Origin: Tridacna crocea
Lineage: Eukaryota; Mollusca; Bivalvia; Cardiida; Cardiidae
Reading direction: 5' to 3'
Assembly: GCA_943736015.1 (NCBI GenBank)
Contig: OX031073.1
Location: 24,331,210-24,395,209, forward strand
Length of the DNA stretch: 64,000 nt
Shown one piece after another: positions 10,370-21,619 of this stretch (its first letter is position 1; each line of letters begins with the position of its first letter). The notes under the pieces are model-generated. The model worked only from the letters and a program-made list of their open reading frames with translations, ran no database searches and was not told the DNA's origin. Made by a program: the position numbers and the translations under genes.

Positions 10370-11974
10370 GTTACCATGGAAACGAGAAATCAAAATTTCA
10401 CGGAAATTGGTCGAAAGTTGTCAGTCAAAAAATTGAAAAATGACACTTTTTAGGGTGGTTTTTGACAAATCATTATTATTTAGATTATCTACACTACTTC
10501 TTATGATAAAAGGAGGACATGAGTAGTACTCGAAATTATATAGAAAAATAAAAAATGTCACTTGCATTGTGTTGCATAGCAACAGAAGTTTAGCCATAGA
10601 AACCAGTTTTTCAAACTTCCAATTTTGAACATTTTCAAACCAAATTATCTTCTAACAGCAAAGGTGCATATGAAAAATACATATAGTGCCTAAATGAGCA
10701 ACATCTGATTTTTCACAGCCACCAATAAAAAAACTCAAAATGTTTATAATTTTTGTAACCATGGCAACAAAACTATTGACCCGTCAGTGATTTTGCAAAA
10801 AAGTGGCAATTTCAAAGCAAATTATCTCCCTTCTGCAAAGAGAAATATCAAAGGCGTATTTACATATTAAATGATCCACATCTGTTCAACCAATAAAGAA
10901 AAAAAAAAAGTTCTGCAACAATCAAAATATTAGTTACCATGACAACAAAACTATCAAACAGTTTGCGATTTTAACAAAAATCAGCACATTCAAAGTAAAC
11001 TACCTCCCATTTTGATTATCTATTCTACTACTTATGTTAAAAGGAGGACATGAGTAGTACTCGAAATTACATAGAATAATGAAAAATGTCACTTGCATTG
11101 TGTTGCATAGCAACAGAAGTTTAGCCATAGAAACCAGTTTTTCAAACTTCCAATTTCGAACATTTTCAAACCAAATTATCTTCTAATAGCAAAGGTGCAT
11201 ATGAAAAATACATATAGTGCCTAAATAAGGAATATCTGATTTTTCACAGCAAACAATAAAAAAAACTCAAAATGTTTATAATTTTTGTAACCTTGGCAAC
11301 AAAACTATTGACCCGTAAGTGATTTTACAAAAAAAATGGCAATTTCAAATCAAATTATCTCCCTTCTATACAGAGAAATATTTACAGTGTATTTACTTAT
11401 TACATGGATCCACATCTGTTCAACCAATAAAGATAAAAAAAGTTCTGCAACAATCAAAATATTAGTTACCTTGGCAACCAAACTATCCAACAGTTCGCGA
11501 TTTTAACAAAAATCGGCATATTCAAAGTAAACTACGGCCCATTAACAAAGGATTACACTGATAAGTAATACTTACTTAAATTGCCCACATTAAAATTTTG
11601 TAAAAGAAATAATTAATGGCCAGATTATATGTTACCATGGCAACCACATCAACAAATTTTCACAAATAACAGCTTATTCAAAGCAAATTAACTTCTTCCA
11701 ACTAAGAAGTATCTGAATAAATTAAACATACTTTAAATGATCCATATCTGTTATGCACATACAAAATATCAAAATTATTCAACACCTCAGAAAAAGAAAT
11801 GTTACCATGGCAACAGAAACAGTAAACTCATCCTATAAAATATAGCAAAGTCAGTGCAAAGTATCTTCTTCCATTGACTAAAAAAAGATTTAATGAGTTC
11901 CAAAAGCATTTTGATAAACCAAATACCTAGAAGGAAATTTTCTAAATGCTCTTTAAGCAAGTAACCATGGTTAC
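10370..11974. repeat. Left arm array of RFX X-box-like palindromes
   Basis: Ten copies of GTTACCATGGCAAC-type 14-mers start at 10370, 10571, 10755, 10933, 11102, 11287, 11465, 11631, 11801 and 11961. Spacing is 160-201 bp. A ~531-bp direct duplication (10511 onward repeated from 11042) accounts for part of the periodicity. Confidence 0.85.
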
Positions 11975-11984
11975 CGGTAATTTC

Positions 11985-13255
11985 TAGCTCTACTGGCTGA
12001 AAGCCAGCAGAGCTTTTGTCGTGGTATGGTTTCCGTCGTGTGTCCGTCTATTTGTCTTTTTCTTGTTCATGCGATAAAGTCTGCATTTATTGTCGAAATT
12101 TGGTGAAACTTGCAAAGTTTGTTTGTCTCATCAATAGGTTCAACCCTATTGGTTTTGAAAAAAATCCAACATACAGTTTAGGAAAAGTAGCCATTTGAAG
12201 TTGAAAATTTCCATTTCTTGTTAACGCCATAAAGTCTGTAAAAGTGGTGAGATTTTTGTGAAACCTGCACAGTTTGTTTATTTCATCAAAAACATCAATC
12301 CTATTGATTGTGAATAAAATCCAACAAACTTGGTATAGGAAAAGTAGCCATTTGAAGTTGAGAATTGCCATTTCTTGTTCAAGTGATAAAGTCTGCATAT
12401 GTGGCCAGATTATTGTGAAACTTAGACAGTTTGTTTATCTCATCAATAGCTTTAACTCTATAGGTTTTGAAAAGAAATCAACGAACAGTATGGCAAAAGT
12501 AGCCATTTAAAGTTGAAAATTTCCATAGAGTGTTTTCGCGATGAAGTCTGCATTTGTGGTCAGATTTTCGTGAAACTTGCACGGTTTGTATATCTCATCA
12601 GTAGCTTCAACCCTTTTGATTTTTTTTAAAAAAAAATCCATAAACAGTATAGGAAAAATTTCCATTATTTGTGTTTGTGATTTAATCTCCATTTGTTATT
12701 AGATTTTTTGTGTGAAACTTGCACAGTTTTGTTTATCGCATCAATGGCTTGAACCACATTGATTTTGAAAAAAAATCCAACAGTGTTGGAGTACACCTCT
12801 TATAGTTTTTGTGTTATGCTCTAGACAAAATTTAAGTGAAAAAAAAAATAACAAAGGGCAATTACTCCTAAAGTATGCAATCAATAGTTATGGTTTTTAT
12901 GCACTGCACTTCTCTTTGGTAAGATCTATTTATATTTGAAGTTTCATGTTTATACCTCAAATAGTTTTTGCGTTATGCTCTAGACAAAATTTAACTGAGA
13001 AAAATAACAAAGGGCAATAACTCCCAAAGTATGCATTCAAGAGTTTTGGTTCTTATGCCCTGCACTTCTTTTTTGTAAGATCTATCCATCTGTGAAGTTT
13101 CATGGTTATACCTTAGATACTTTTTGTGTTATGCTCCGGACAAAAAAGTGGGATGCTAGGAGGGACAGATGGAATGACGGAAGAACGGAGGGACAGACGG
13201 AGGGATAGCTACTATTACCAGATCCCTGGCTGCCTTTTTGGCGGGGTATAATTAG
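11985..13255. mobile_element. Nested element with ~156-bp and ~160-bp tandem monomers
   Basis: Left end: small hairpin CTACTGGCTGAAAGCCAGCAG. Right end: GGGACAGACGGAGGGATAGC, then a GCTGCCTTTTTGGCGGGG tail. Inside are about five monomers with GATAAAGTCTGCAT (12074, 12230, 12386, 12541) and then two to three monomers with GTGTTATGCTCTAGACAAAA (about 12810, 12970, 13128). Non-coding; small plus and minus frames are chance. Confidence 0.7.
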
Positions 13256-13274
13256 CATGTATGCTGCTTTATAA

Positions 13275-15030
13275 ATGACAAGAGGACCATGTTGGTCTTA
13301 TATGGCTCACCTGAGTACTAAGCAGCAAAGGTCTACAACAAAGATTATAATTACCAAATATTGAGGTTCAAGGGCTAATGATGATGAAACAAGAGCTGCA
13401 AATTGTCGATATGCAATCCCACTACCAGTTGTAAAGGACGTATAATAGTTGCAAAGGGCAGGCAATGCAACAAACAATTTGACTTGAGACTTCAAAATTC
13501 CACTCTGGACAAGCAAACAATACTATTAAAATAAAGATCAAAGTGGTATTACTCAAAATCCATGCTAGGTAAAGTTATTGTTCTTAAACACAGTACTCTG
13601 TAATATCACAACAAACATGCATACCAATTGTGAAGTCGTTCTTACTTGAGATGACAAAGTTATATTCTGAACAAGCATTCAATGCAAACTCATGTGAGAT
13701 TTTATCCAGATTAACATTCTAACCAATTTTCAATTCAGCTTAGCAAGAAATGTGGTCTCAACAGTGCTCACAAGAAGACTTTTAAAGATTTCCCTCTTTA
13801 TCTCTATGTGAAATCTGAGACCAACAACATAGGGCTAACTTTCAAACCAGGACCATAGTTTTAAGTATTTTGGTAGAGGGCCACTAGATGATACTACATG
13901 CCAAATACAAAAGCTCTAGCCCTTATGGTTTGGGAGAAGATGTTCTAAGATTCTTCTTTATCGCTATGTGAAATCTGAGAACCCACAACATAGGGCCATT
14001 TTCAACACTAGGGCCATAATTTGAGGTATGTTGGTAGAGGGCCACTAGATGATGCTACATGCCAAATATGAAAGCTCTGGCCATTACCGTTTGGGACAAA
14101 GAGATTTTTAAAGATTTCCTTCTTTATCGCTATGTGAAATCCGACACCCACGACATAGGGTCAATTCTTTACATCAGGTACATTATTTAAAGTATTTTGG
14201 TAGAGGGCCACTAGATGATGCTACATGCCAAATATGAAAGGTCTGGCCATTACCATTTGGACAAGAAAGTTTTTAAAGATTTACTTCCTTGTCTCTATGT
14301 GAAATCCAAGACCAACAACATAGGTTTAATTTTCACACCAGGGCCATAATTTGAAGTATTTAGGTAGAGGGCCACTAGATGATGCTGCATGCCAAATATG
14401 AAAGCTCTAGCCCTTACGGTTTGGGACAAGAAAATTTTCTAAGATTTCCTTCTTTATCTCTTTGTGAAATCCGAGACCCAACAACATAGGACCAATTTCC
14501 GCACTAGGGCGATAATTTAAGTACTTTTAGTAGAGGGTCACTAGATGATGCTAGATGCCAAATATGAGAGTTCTACGGTTTGGGACAAGAAGATTTTCTA
14601 AGATTTCCTTCTTAATCTATACATAAAATCTGAGAACCCACAACATAGGGCCAGTTTCAACACTAGAGCCATGATTTGAAGTATTTTGGTAGAGGGCCAC
14701 TGGATGATGCTACAGGCCAAATATGAAAGCTCTAGCCCTTACAGTTTGGGACAAGACGATCTTTAAAGTTTTTTTCACTTGGTTGCCATGGCAACCAGAG
14801 TTCTTCATGGAATTCAAATCTTTAAAGTATTTTGAAAGTGCATCACCTAGGGATTATTTCTGTGAAGTTTGATGAAAATCTGATTGTTAGTTTAGGAGGA
14901 GAAGATTGTTTTGTAATTGTGAATGGACGGACGGACAGACAGATGGACGGACGGACAGACGGACGACGGATATTGATCGATCACAATAGCTCACCTTGAG
15001 CACTTCGTGCTCAGGTGAGCTAAAAACTGA
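13275..15030. mobile_element. Nested GCTCACCTGAG element with ~163-bp monomers
   Basis: Left end contains TGGCTCACCTGAG; right end is a strong hairpin of GCTCACCTTGAGCAC / GTGCTCAGGTGAGC. About six monomers (AAGCTCTAGCCCTTACGG at 13911, 14072, 14238, 14402, 14569, 14727) repeat GGTAGAGGGCCACTAGATGA. Tandem core plus 3' hairpin recalls Helitron/Helentron-derived non-autonomous elements of bivalves, but that class is an inference. Confidence 0.7.
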
Positions 15031-15135
15031 CACGCCTTGAACCATATATATAGGGGTATGAAGATTCTTAATTGTTGTTCATTATATTTGACGGATAATG
15101 GTATTTTCTCAATTTTATGATATGTTGCTGCTTTG

Positions 15136-15890
15136 GCTGCCATGGTAACATGGAGTACGACATGATATGCTCATTGTTATATTTTCATCGACAACACATT
15201 AGATTAGTAGCTATTCCTAAAACCAAAGTTATTCACTTTACTTACTCTAGTCTCTACAATTATACTTTAAAAATTAGCAAAAATTGCAGTTTTGTGCCAG
15301 TGTCGACATTCAGGTTGCTATGGAAACCAAATTGAGGCACAAAACCAAAATGTCTTGTATGCAGCTTTTCATACTTGTATTAACACTTCATATGTCATAT
15401 GAACTGGTGTTCAGATAATTGTGTTTAGTGGCCATTTCATTGCATGAAATACGGCATTTTCCAAATTTTACAAATGTGTTGCCACTTTGGTTGCCATGGT
15501 TACCTGACCTAAAAACATTTTGACCTTTTTTATTTTTTCATTTGTGAACCAATACATTAGTCTATATGCCTAATACTGAAACCTTGAATCCTAGCTTTGC
15601 TGTTAGGAGATTATTGAGATAGAAATTTGTCAATTTAAGCCACCAACAGAGATGCAAAATACAGCCATTGTTCGTTGCCATAGAAACACACTCTGCATGC
15701 TTATTTTTACTTTTGCATTCTTGATATTGAAAGCCAATACATGGGTAATTATGTTATAATAGCACAACTCACTGGACTTTTGGTGACAAATATGTTGTAT
15801 TAACCTCAAAGTGCATAATTTTTCAAGTTTTAAAAAGAAAAAAATGTGCTTTTTGGGGCAAAACCTTTCAGTGGCCGTTGCCATGGTAAC
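15136..15890. repeat. Right arm array of RFX X-box-like palindromes
   Basis: Five palindromes at 15136, 15314, 15490, 15674 and 15877, spaced 178, 176, 184 and 203 bp. This mirrors the left arm read inward (201, 184, 178). Confidence 0.85.
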
Positions 15891-16045
15891 AGCATGACAA
15901 TAATAGTTTCCCTTTGGCTTTTGGACTTTTGTGACTAAAGGAATCAATTGAGCTAACTTTTTTTGGTATTCTGAAAAAGTCACTTATCACCATTTCTACA
16001 GGGCCTGCATGATTCTTAGGGAGAATGCTAAATAAATGAGAAAAC

Positions 16046-16395
16046 AATCGTACTATATACTTTTGTAGGTGTGAGGGAATATCCGAGGCCGAATGAATGG
16101 GCGAGAAGGGTCAAATCGAGGTCAGATTTATTTCGTAATCAGTAAAGTTCGTACGGTTCTTGGGCGGTCATTAAAAAGTCAAGGCAGACGACTATTTAGA
16201 GTTGTCCAAGTTAAAAAAGACGTATGCAGACGACAAATTCAATCTTGCTCAGATAGTGATATTTTAAAAGGCTACAAAACTTTGTGGGAAAAGGAGAAAC
16301 TGCTTGTGACCATAGAGCTTAACTGCGACCTTTCTGTACTCGTTTAAAAATACTTTATCTAGTTCCTACGTTGCCTTTATTTCTCATGAACATTT
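16046..16395. other. Unassigned spacer with MITE fragments
   Basis: Around 16195-16300 there are fragments like family A (GACGACAAATTC, GTGGGAAAAGGAGAAACTGC). No gene. Confidence 0.4.
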
Positions 16396-16398
16396 ACC

Positions 16399-16616
16399 TT
16401 TAACCCTTTACCACACAATCCAGACTGAGGGAGGAAGCTTTTGAAAAAATTAAGGGAAAAGGAGAAAATGCTGTTAACCAGCATTTTCTCCTTTTCCCAC
16501 AATGTTTTATTCCCTTCCTAAAAGAAATTTCAATTTTTGACTCGCATTAATTTTAAAGTCTGCAAATGCTTCCAGTTTAGACTAGTCTAAAATTACGTTG
16601 TTTATTGAAAAGTTAA
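16399..16616. mobile_element. Family A MITE, copy 5
   Basis: TTAACCCTTTACCACACAAT start, central hairpin, AAAAGTTAA end. Confidence 0.9.
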
Positions 16617-16708
16617 GATAATAATATTCTAAAATCCGGATAATAAATCTTATTTGATTATAACTCTTTCAATTCCATGTTTAAACGACACAAATAAAAG
16701 GGGTCTCT

Positions 16709-16937
16709 TTAACCCTTTACTCTATAGATACTAATTTCTACGCATTGCTTGTAGAAGGCTTTGAAAAACATTGTGGCAAAAGGTGAAATTGCTCGTGACG
16801 AGCAATTTCACCTTTTGCCACAAGGTTTTCTATGCTATCAAAAGGTGTCATATTTCCATAAGAAACAGCTTCATCCTTGCTGTTATTTAGGGTCAGTTAG
16901 AGATACCATAGAAATGCCTTATGAGGTAAAGGGTTAA
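16709..16937. mobile_element. Family M TTAA MITE, copy 2
   Basis: TTAACCCTTTACTCTATAGA ... GAGGTAAAGGGTTAA with central hairpin GTGGCAAAAGGTGAAATTGC / complement. Confidence 0.9.
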
Positions 16938-17069
16938 AACATAATGGAAAAAGAAGAAAATAGTGGTAGCCATTATTTTCGCCTTTTCGCATGATGTTTT
17001 TTTTTGTTCATCCTTTCAAGCACAAATGTTACTAACTGACTGAAATGTAATTTAAACCTGAAGTTCCTA

Positions 17070-17160
17070 GGCGGGACTTACTGACCTTTTGCAGAGAGTG
17101 TAGATCAAGATCAGACCGCACAGAACGTGATCTACAATGTCCGATAAGGAGAACTTAGTC
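17070..17160. mobile_element. Family C hairpin (partial)
   Basis: GTGTAGATCAAGATCAGACC, then ATGTCCGATAAGGAGAA; one arm shortened. Confidence 0.75.
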
Positions 17161-17224
17161 CCTAAACCATAACTTTGAAATAGCAATATTTGGATTTTAA
17201 CTCAGTCGAAATTAATATTTCATT

Positions 17225-18055
17225 TTAGTTTTCAAGTCCTCGACCCCCTATTTTCAAGTCCTCGACATTCTGTTTTCAAGTCCTCGACATTCTGTTTTCA
17301 AGTCCTAGACCCCCTGTTTTCAAGTCCTCGACCCCCTGTTTTCAAGTCTTCGACCCCCTGTTTTCAAGTCCTCGACCCTATGTTTTCAAGTCCCCGACCC
17401 CCTGTTTTCAAGTCCTCGACCCTGTGTTTTCAAGTCCTCGACATTCTGTTTTCAAGTCCCAGACCCCTGTTTTCAAGCCCTCGACATTCTGTTTTCAAGT
17501 CCCAGACCCTGTCTTCAAGTCATCGACATTCTGTTTTCAAGTCCCAGACCCAAGTACCAGACCCCTGTTTTCAAGCCCTAGACCCCCTGTTTTCAAGTCC
17601 CTACCCCCTGTTTTCAAGTCCTCGACATTCTGTTTTCAAGTCCTCGGAACCCCCCCCCCCCTGTTTTCAAGTCCTCGACCCTATGTTTTCAAGTCCTCGA
17701 CATTCTGTTTTCAAGTCCTCGGACCCCTGTTTTCAAGTCCTCGACCCCCTGTCAAGTCCTCGACCCCTGTTTTCAAGTCCTCGGACACCACCCCCGTTTT
17801 CAAGTCCCAGACCCCCTGTTTTCAAGTCCCAGATCCCCCTGGTTTCAAGTCCTCGACCCCACTGTTTTCAGGTTCTCGACCCCCCCTGTTTTCAAGTCCT
17901 CGTCCCCCTGTTTTCAAGTCCTCGACCCTATGTTTTCAAGTCATCGACATTCTGTTTTCAAGTCCCAGACCCCTGTTTTCAAGTCCCCGACCCCATTTTT
18001 TAAGTCCTCGACCCCCCTGTTTTCAAGTCCTCGACCTCTGTTTTCAAGTCCTGGA
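17225..18055 (+). repeat. 22-bp minisatellite
   Basis: Roughly 38 units of TTTTCAAGTCCTCGACCCCC TG and variants (CTCGACATTCTG, CCCAGACCCCTG). The unit is not a multiple of three and lacks stops, so long Pro/Ser/Phe frames arise in all three plus frames. Confidence 0.95.
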
Positions 18056-18179
18056 CGCTATCGAGAAAGCTATTTGGGCTGTGTAAAAGGTTGTTGGGCC
18101 CTGCCACCGCGCTAGGGAAGCAGTTGTTACGAACCAAATTACATTGCAAGTTATTTTGAGATATAGTTTTCTGATAGCG

Positions 18180-18309
18180 TATCCAGCATTTTCTGCCTTT
18201 ACAACAATGTTTTTTATCCTTTCCGGAACAATCTACTTTGGGTCATATTAAATTTGTCGTCTGCAAGCCTTTTCAATTTGGTCCAGTTCTAAATTTTGTC
18301 GTTTTGTAA
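18180..18309. mobile_element. Family A MITE, copy 6 (partial)
   Basis: Right part only: CCAGCATTTTCTGCCTTTAC, then TGGTCCAGTTCTAAATTTTG. Confidence 0.75.
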
Positions 18310-18423
18310 ATATTTAAATGGTCCCTATCAAAGTGTGGGTGATATATTTTTTTTATAACAAGATTCATTGATATTTTGCAGGGATATTTTTCAAAGTATT
18401 TTTTCTCAAATTCAGAAATATAT

Positions 18424-18545
18424 GACCTGCAACACGCGAAAAGAGGCGTTTGGACATTTGCGTAAAATGTCGTCTCGGATCAGCCTGCGCAATTCGCGCA
18501 GGCTGATCCGAGACGGCACTTTACGGCTACATTAGATTTTATGCT
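18424..18545. mobile_element. Family B-related hairpin (subtype B')
   Basis: CCTGCAACACGCGAAAAGAG end; perfect-looking hairpin CGTCTCGGATCAGCCTGCGC / complement at 18469-18518. Related sequence at 63683-63945. Confidence 0.85.
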
Positions 18546-18885
18546 AGGGTAGTAGACTTGTGGACCCTGGTAACCCAGTCTGTTGCGAGCATAACTGTAG
18601 AATAGTAGCAATTTGTAAGCGGCCAATTTGTTTTTTTCCGAAGATTGATGATAGTCCTTTGCGACAGTATTTATTCCTCTCTCACCGCTGATTATTGTTT
18701 TGACGGTCGTAACGTGGAAAAGCAGCGGCTTGGAAAGAATATACTTAGTGTGGACAACTTGTAAAAAGAAATTCCAGGATAGCGTTTTTGCGTTTGGTTA
18801 CGTGCGCTGGCCGCCGCGATATAACTGAATTAATTCTTAAAACGGCGTTAAGCACCATACAATCGATCAATCAACCGAATTAGGC
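18546..18885. other. Unassigned spacer
   Basis: No gene or repeat recognised. Confidence 0.35.
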
Positions 18886-18887
18886 TT

Positions 18888-19121
18888 AAATCATTACCAA
18901 ACGACAAGATTTTTGGTTTGTCCGAATCGAAAGCATTTACAGACAACAAAATAAAAGTGACTGAAAATTGGAAATTAATTTTTGTTTTGTAAAGGGTAGA
19001 AAATATTGTTGGAAAAGGAGAAAAAGCTGGTTACTAGCATTTTCTCCATTTCCCACTATGCTTTGCAAAGGCTTCTTTCTCAAGGTCGTCAAAAGTAGGG
19101 ATTATGTGGTAATGGTTTAAG
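18888..19121. mobile_element. Family A MITE, copy 7
   Basis: CTTAAATCATTACCAAACGA to GTGGTAATGGTTTAA, hairpin with several mismatches. Confidence 0.9.
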
Positions 19122-19292
19122 CACCACTTAATCAGTCTAGTTAAGCTTAAATCGAAAGCATTTAGAAGGGAGATAACTAGTGGGAATTACACTTCGTAAT
19201 TATCATACCAGAGTCGCGTCCCTTGACTAAGTTTTCAAATTTACCGTACTCCTAAAAAGTCGAAATCTTTGCAAAACTCCTTGCTCGCAAAG

Positions 19293-19525
19293 TTAAACCT
19301 TTACCACAAAATCACGAGTTTTAACGACTCGGGCAGAGGAAGAAACCTCCTGAAAACGTTGTAGGATAAGGAGAAAATGCTGGTTACCAGCATTTTCTCC
19401 TTTTCCCACAATGTTTTCTACCCTACCTTAGACTGATTCTATCATTTGAGCCCCATTGAAATTGTCGTCTGCAATTGCTTTGAATTTTGACATGTTCAAA
19501 ATTTTGTCGTTTGGTAAAGAGTTAA
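19293..19525. mobile_element. Family A MITE, copy 8
   Basis: TTAAACCTTTACCACAAAAT to TTTGGTAAAGAGTTAA, intact central hairpin. Confidence 0.92.
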
Positions 19526-19574
19526 TTCCAAAGCTTGGTCCGGAAGTGAAATGGATGACTTCTACCATACCTAA

Positions 19575-19856
19575 TATGCGTTTATTTATCGTCGCTACCC
19601 ATATAGGTGACGCCCCCCCCCCCCCCCCCCCCCCCCCAAGGTTGTTTGTATTGTTATGGGGGAGAAAGTGTTGATACAGGACGAAATCCATCCTAAGATA
19701 CGGCTGGTTCTGTAACGTGCTGGGTGCATAGCACCTCATTTGAAAGTCTATTGGTAATTTTAGATGGTCAGCCCTGGAAATCGAACCCACAACCATTAAG
19801 TGACCCGAAACGTCACGTTCACGAATCCTACGCTCTACCAAGTAAACTGTGTAGGC
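19575..19856 (-). mobile_element. tRNA-derived SINE with Deu-like core, copy 1
   Basis: On the minus strand: tRNA-like head with TGGTAGAGCGTAGG and GGTTCGATTTCC, a central block with the TTTCAAATGAGG..CTA remnant, and the 3' end GGGTAGCGACGATAAATAAA. Degenerate relative to 32344-32643 and carrying a 25-nt C tract (19613-19637). Confidence 0.8.
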
Positions 19857-19865
19857 TTGTCTATA

Positions 19866-20094
19866 CAACCCATTACCAAACAACAAAATTTTAGACTGGT
19901 CCAAATTGAAAGCATTTGCAGACGACAAAATAAAAGTGACTGAAAATTTGAAATTTGTTTTGTGAAGGGTAGAAAACATTGTGGGAAAAGTAGAAAATGC
20001 TGGTTACCAGCATTTTCTCCTTTTCCCACAATGTTTTCTAAAGGCTTCATTCTGAGGGACGTCAAAAGTAGGGATTGTGTGGTAATGGGTAAAA
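19866..20094. mobile_element. Family A MITE, copy 9
   Basis: CCCATTACCAAACAACAAAA ... GTGGTAATGGGTAAAA; intact central hairpin. Confidence 0.92.
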
Positions 20095-20173
20095 GCATGC
20101 GTGTACATTTTACCTTTGGAAAGTATGGAACGGTTCAATCGTACAGGTACGCGATGACCTATGGAGCCCGATA

Positions 20174-20638
20174 GGTGCCATGCTCAAAACATTTCTTATT
20201 TCGAAAAATATCGAAATCCTAAATCGTTCAAACGAATTACTATTTCGAGAAAACGAAATATTTAATCGTTAATACGAAATGCTTTTTCGAGAAAACGAAA
20301 TACTAAATCGTTAAAACGAAACGCTATTTCGATAAAACGAAATGCTATTCCGATAAAACGAAATTGATATGTTTGGAACACTTGGTTGTCATCGTATGCA
20401 GACTGTGTAGTCACTCATCTCACTTGGCCATGGCGGACGATGACAACCAAGTGTTCCGACCATACACATTTCGTTTTATCGAAATAACATTTCCCTTTAA
20501 CGATTCAGTATTTCGTTTTAACGGAACAGCATTTCGATTCAACTATTTAGTATTCCGTTTTCTCGAGATAGTATTTCGTTTGCATGATTTAGGACATCTT
20601 TAGTTCGAAATAAAAAGAAATTTTTAGAGCATGACACC
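20174..20638. mobile_element. Long fold-back with internal tandem repeats (family L)
   Basis: Ends GGTGCCATGCTC and GAGCATGACACC. Each ~200-bp arm is itself made of tandem TATTTCGATAAAACGAAATG-type units, in opposite orientations, closed by an inner stem CACTTGGTTGTCATCG / complement around 20381-20455. Confidence 0.9.
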
Positions 20639-20930
20639 TTCAGGAATCCGTAATAGTCAGTCAGCCTGGCAAACGGAGAGCAATTTTGTCAGAAAATCGG
20701 TACAAAATCGCTGCAAAGCGGTCAAGATTTAGTGACAAAATGAAGTGTGTATCGGTCATTACTGGTCACTAGTGGTCATTGTGGTCACTTAACACACATT
20801 ATCTGGGTCAAACAAACTTTTACTCAATTCGATTTTCTTTCAACTTTGTATTCAAGTTTTCGACCCTTAACCTGTGTCCAGTGAAACACCCCAAAATTGC
20901 TTTTTCACTTCATTTTATTTTTTTAACTCA
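20639..20930. other. Unassigned spacer
   Basis: Short local repeats of GTCATTACTGGTCACTAGTG; no gene. Confidence 0.35.
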
Positions 20931-20932
20931 TT

Positions 20933-21151
20933 ACTAAATGACAATATTTTAGGTTTGTCCAAATCGAAAGCACTTGCAGACGACAAAATATAAGTGACTG
21001 AAAATTTGAAATTTGTTTTGGGAGGGGTAGGAAACATTGTGGGAAAAGGAGAAAATGCTGGTTACCAGCATTTTCTCCTTTTCCCACGATGTTTCCAAAA
21101 GGATTCTCCCTCAGGGTCGTTAAAAGTCGTCATTGTGTGGTACAGGGTTAA
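20933..21151. mobile_element. Family A MITE, copy 10
   Basis: TTAACTCATTACTAAATGAC ... GTGGTACAGGGTTAA, intact hairpin. Confidence 0.92.
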
Positions 21152-21177
21152 ATGAATAAAACCCCCCCCAAAAAAAC

Positions 21178-21245
21178 TGGACGATAAAATTCCAAGATCA
21201 GATTGCTCCTTGTTTACAGTCTGATCTCGATCTATGCCATCGAAA
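21178..21245. mobile_element. Family C hairpin
   Basis: CCAAGATCAGATTGC / CAGTCTGATCTCGATCTA arms. Confidence 0.7.
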
Positions 21246-21394
21246 AAAAGCATGTTTTCACTTTAAGCGATACATACATGTAGATATCGTCAAGTTCATA
21301 GATTCCCATAGTTTCCCATCTTACAGACATGAATGAAAGAAAACCTACGACACATATCCAAGATCAAAAGACACGTTTTGTGCAGCCTGATCTT

Positions 21395-21600
21395 AGTCTA
21401 ACGGAGCTCCAGATAAGAAGGAGTGATGGTATTCTAAATCCATTATTTCTGCTTGAAACCCTATGTTGTGGGTACTCTTTAGAATCATCTCGACGAGACG
21501 ATTCTAATGAGTACCCATAACATAAGGTTTAGTCGAGGATAATTAATATTTTCAATTTTGAAAATCGGAATCACTCCCTCTATCTGGAGCTCTCTTAAAT
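21395..21600. mobile_element. Fold-back element
   Basis: Outer arms CGGAGCTCCAGATAAGAAGG / complement and inner arms ACCCTATGTTGTGGGTACTC / complement around a GACGAGACG loop. Confidence 0.85.
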
Positions 21601-21619
21601 CTGTGCCAACTGCAAAAAC

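Larger units (their letters stand above)
10219..16045. mobile_element. TIR-bounded nested repeat block (family X)
   Basis: Outer inverted ends of about 50 bp: TTAGCATTCTCCCTAAGAAT..ATGCAG.TGGTGATAAGTGAC at 10237-10285 and its complement at 15975-16033. The outer parts (10.3-11.98 and 15.05-15.97 kb) carry X-box-like palindromes about 175 bp apart. Two other elements are nested between them (about 11.99-13.25 and 13.28-15.03 kb). No transposase frame is visible, so it is non-autonomous or satellite-like. Confidence 0.65.

Noticed and set aside
15630-15983. 117-codon minus-strand frame
   Set aside because: Lies in the X-box repeat arm and matches no family; absent from the paralogous left arm.
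17380-18115. Three overlapping long plus-strand frames rich in Ser, Pro, Phe
   Set aside because: They are the three readings of a 22-bp minisatellite without stop codons; no start context, splice signals or unique sequence.
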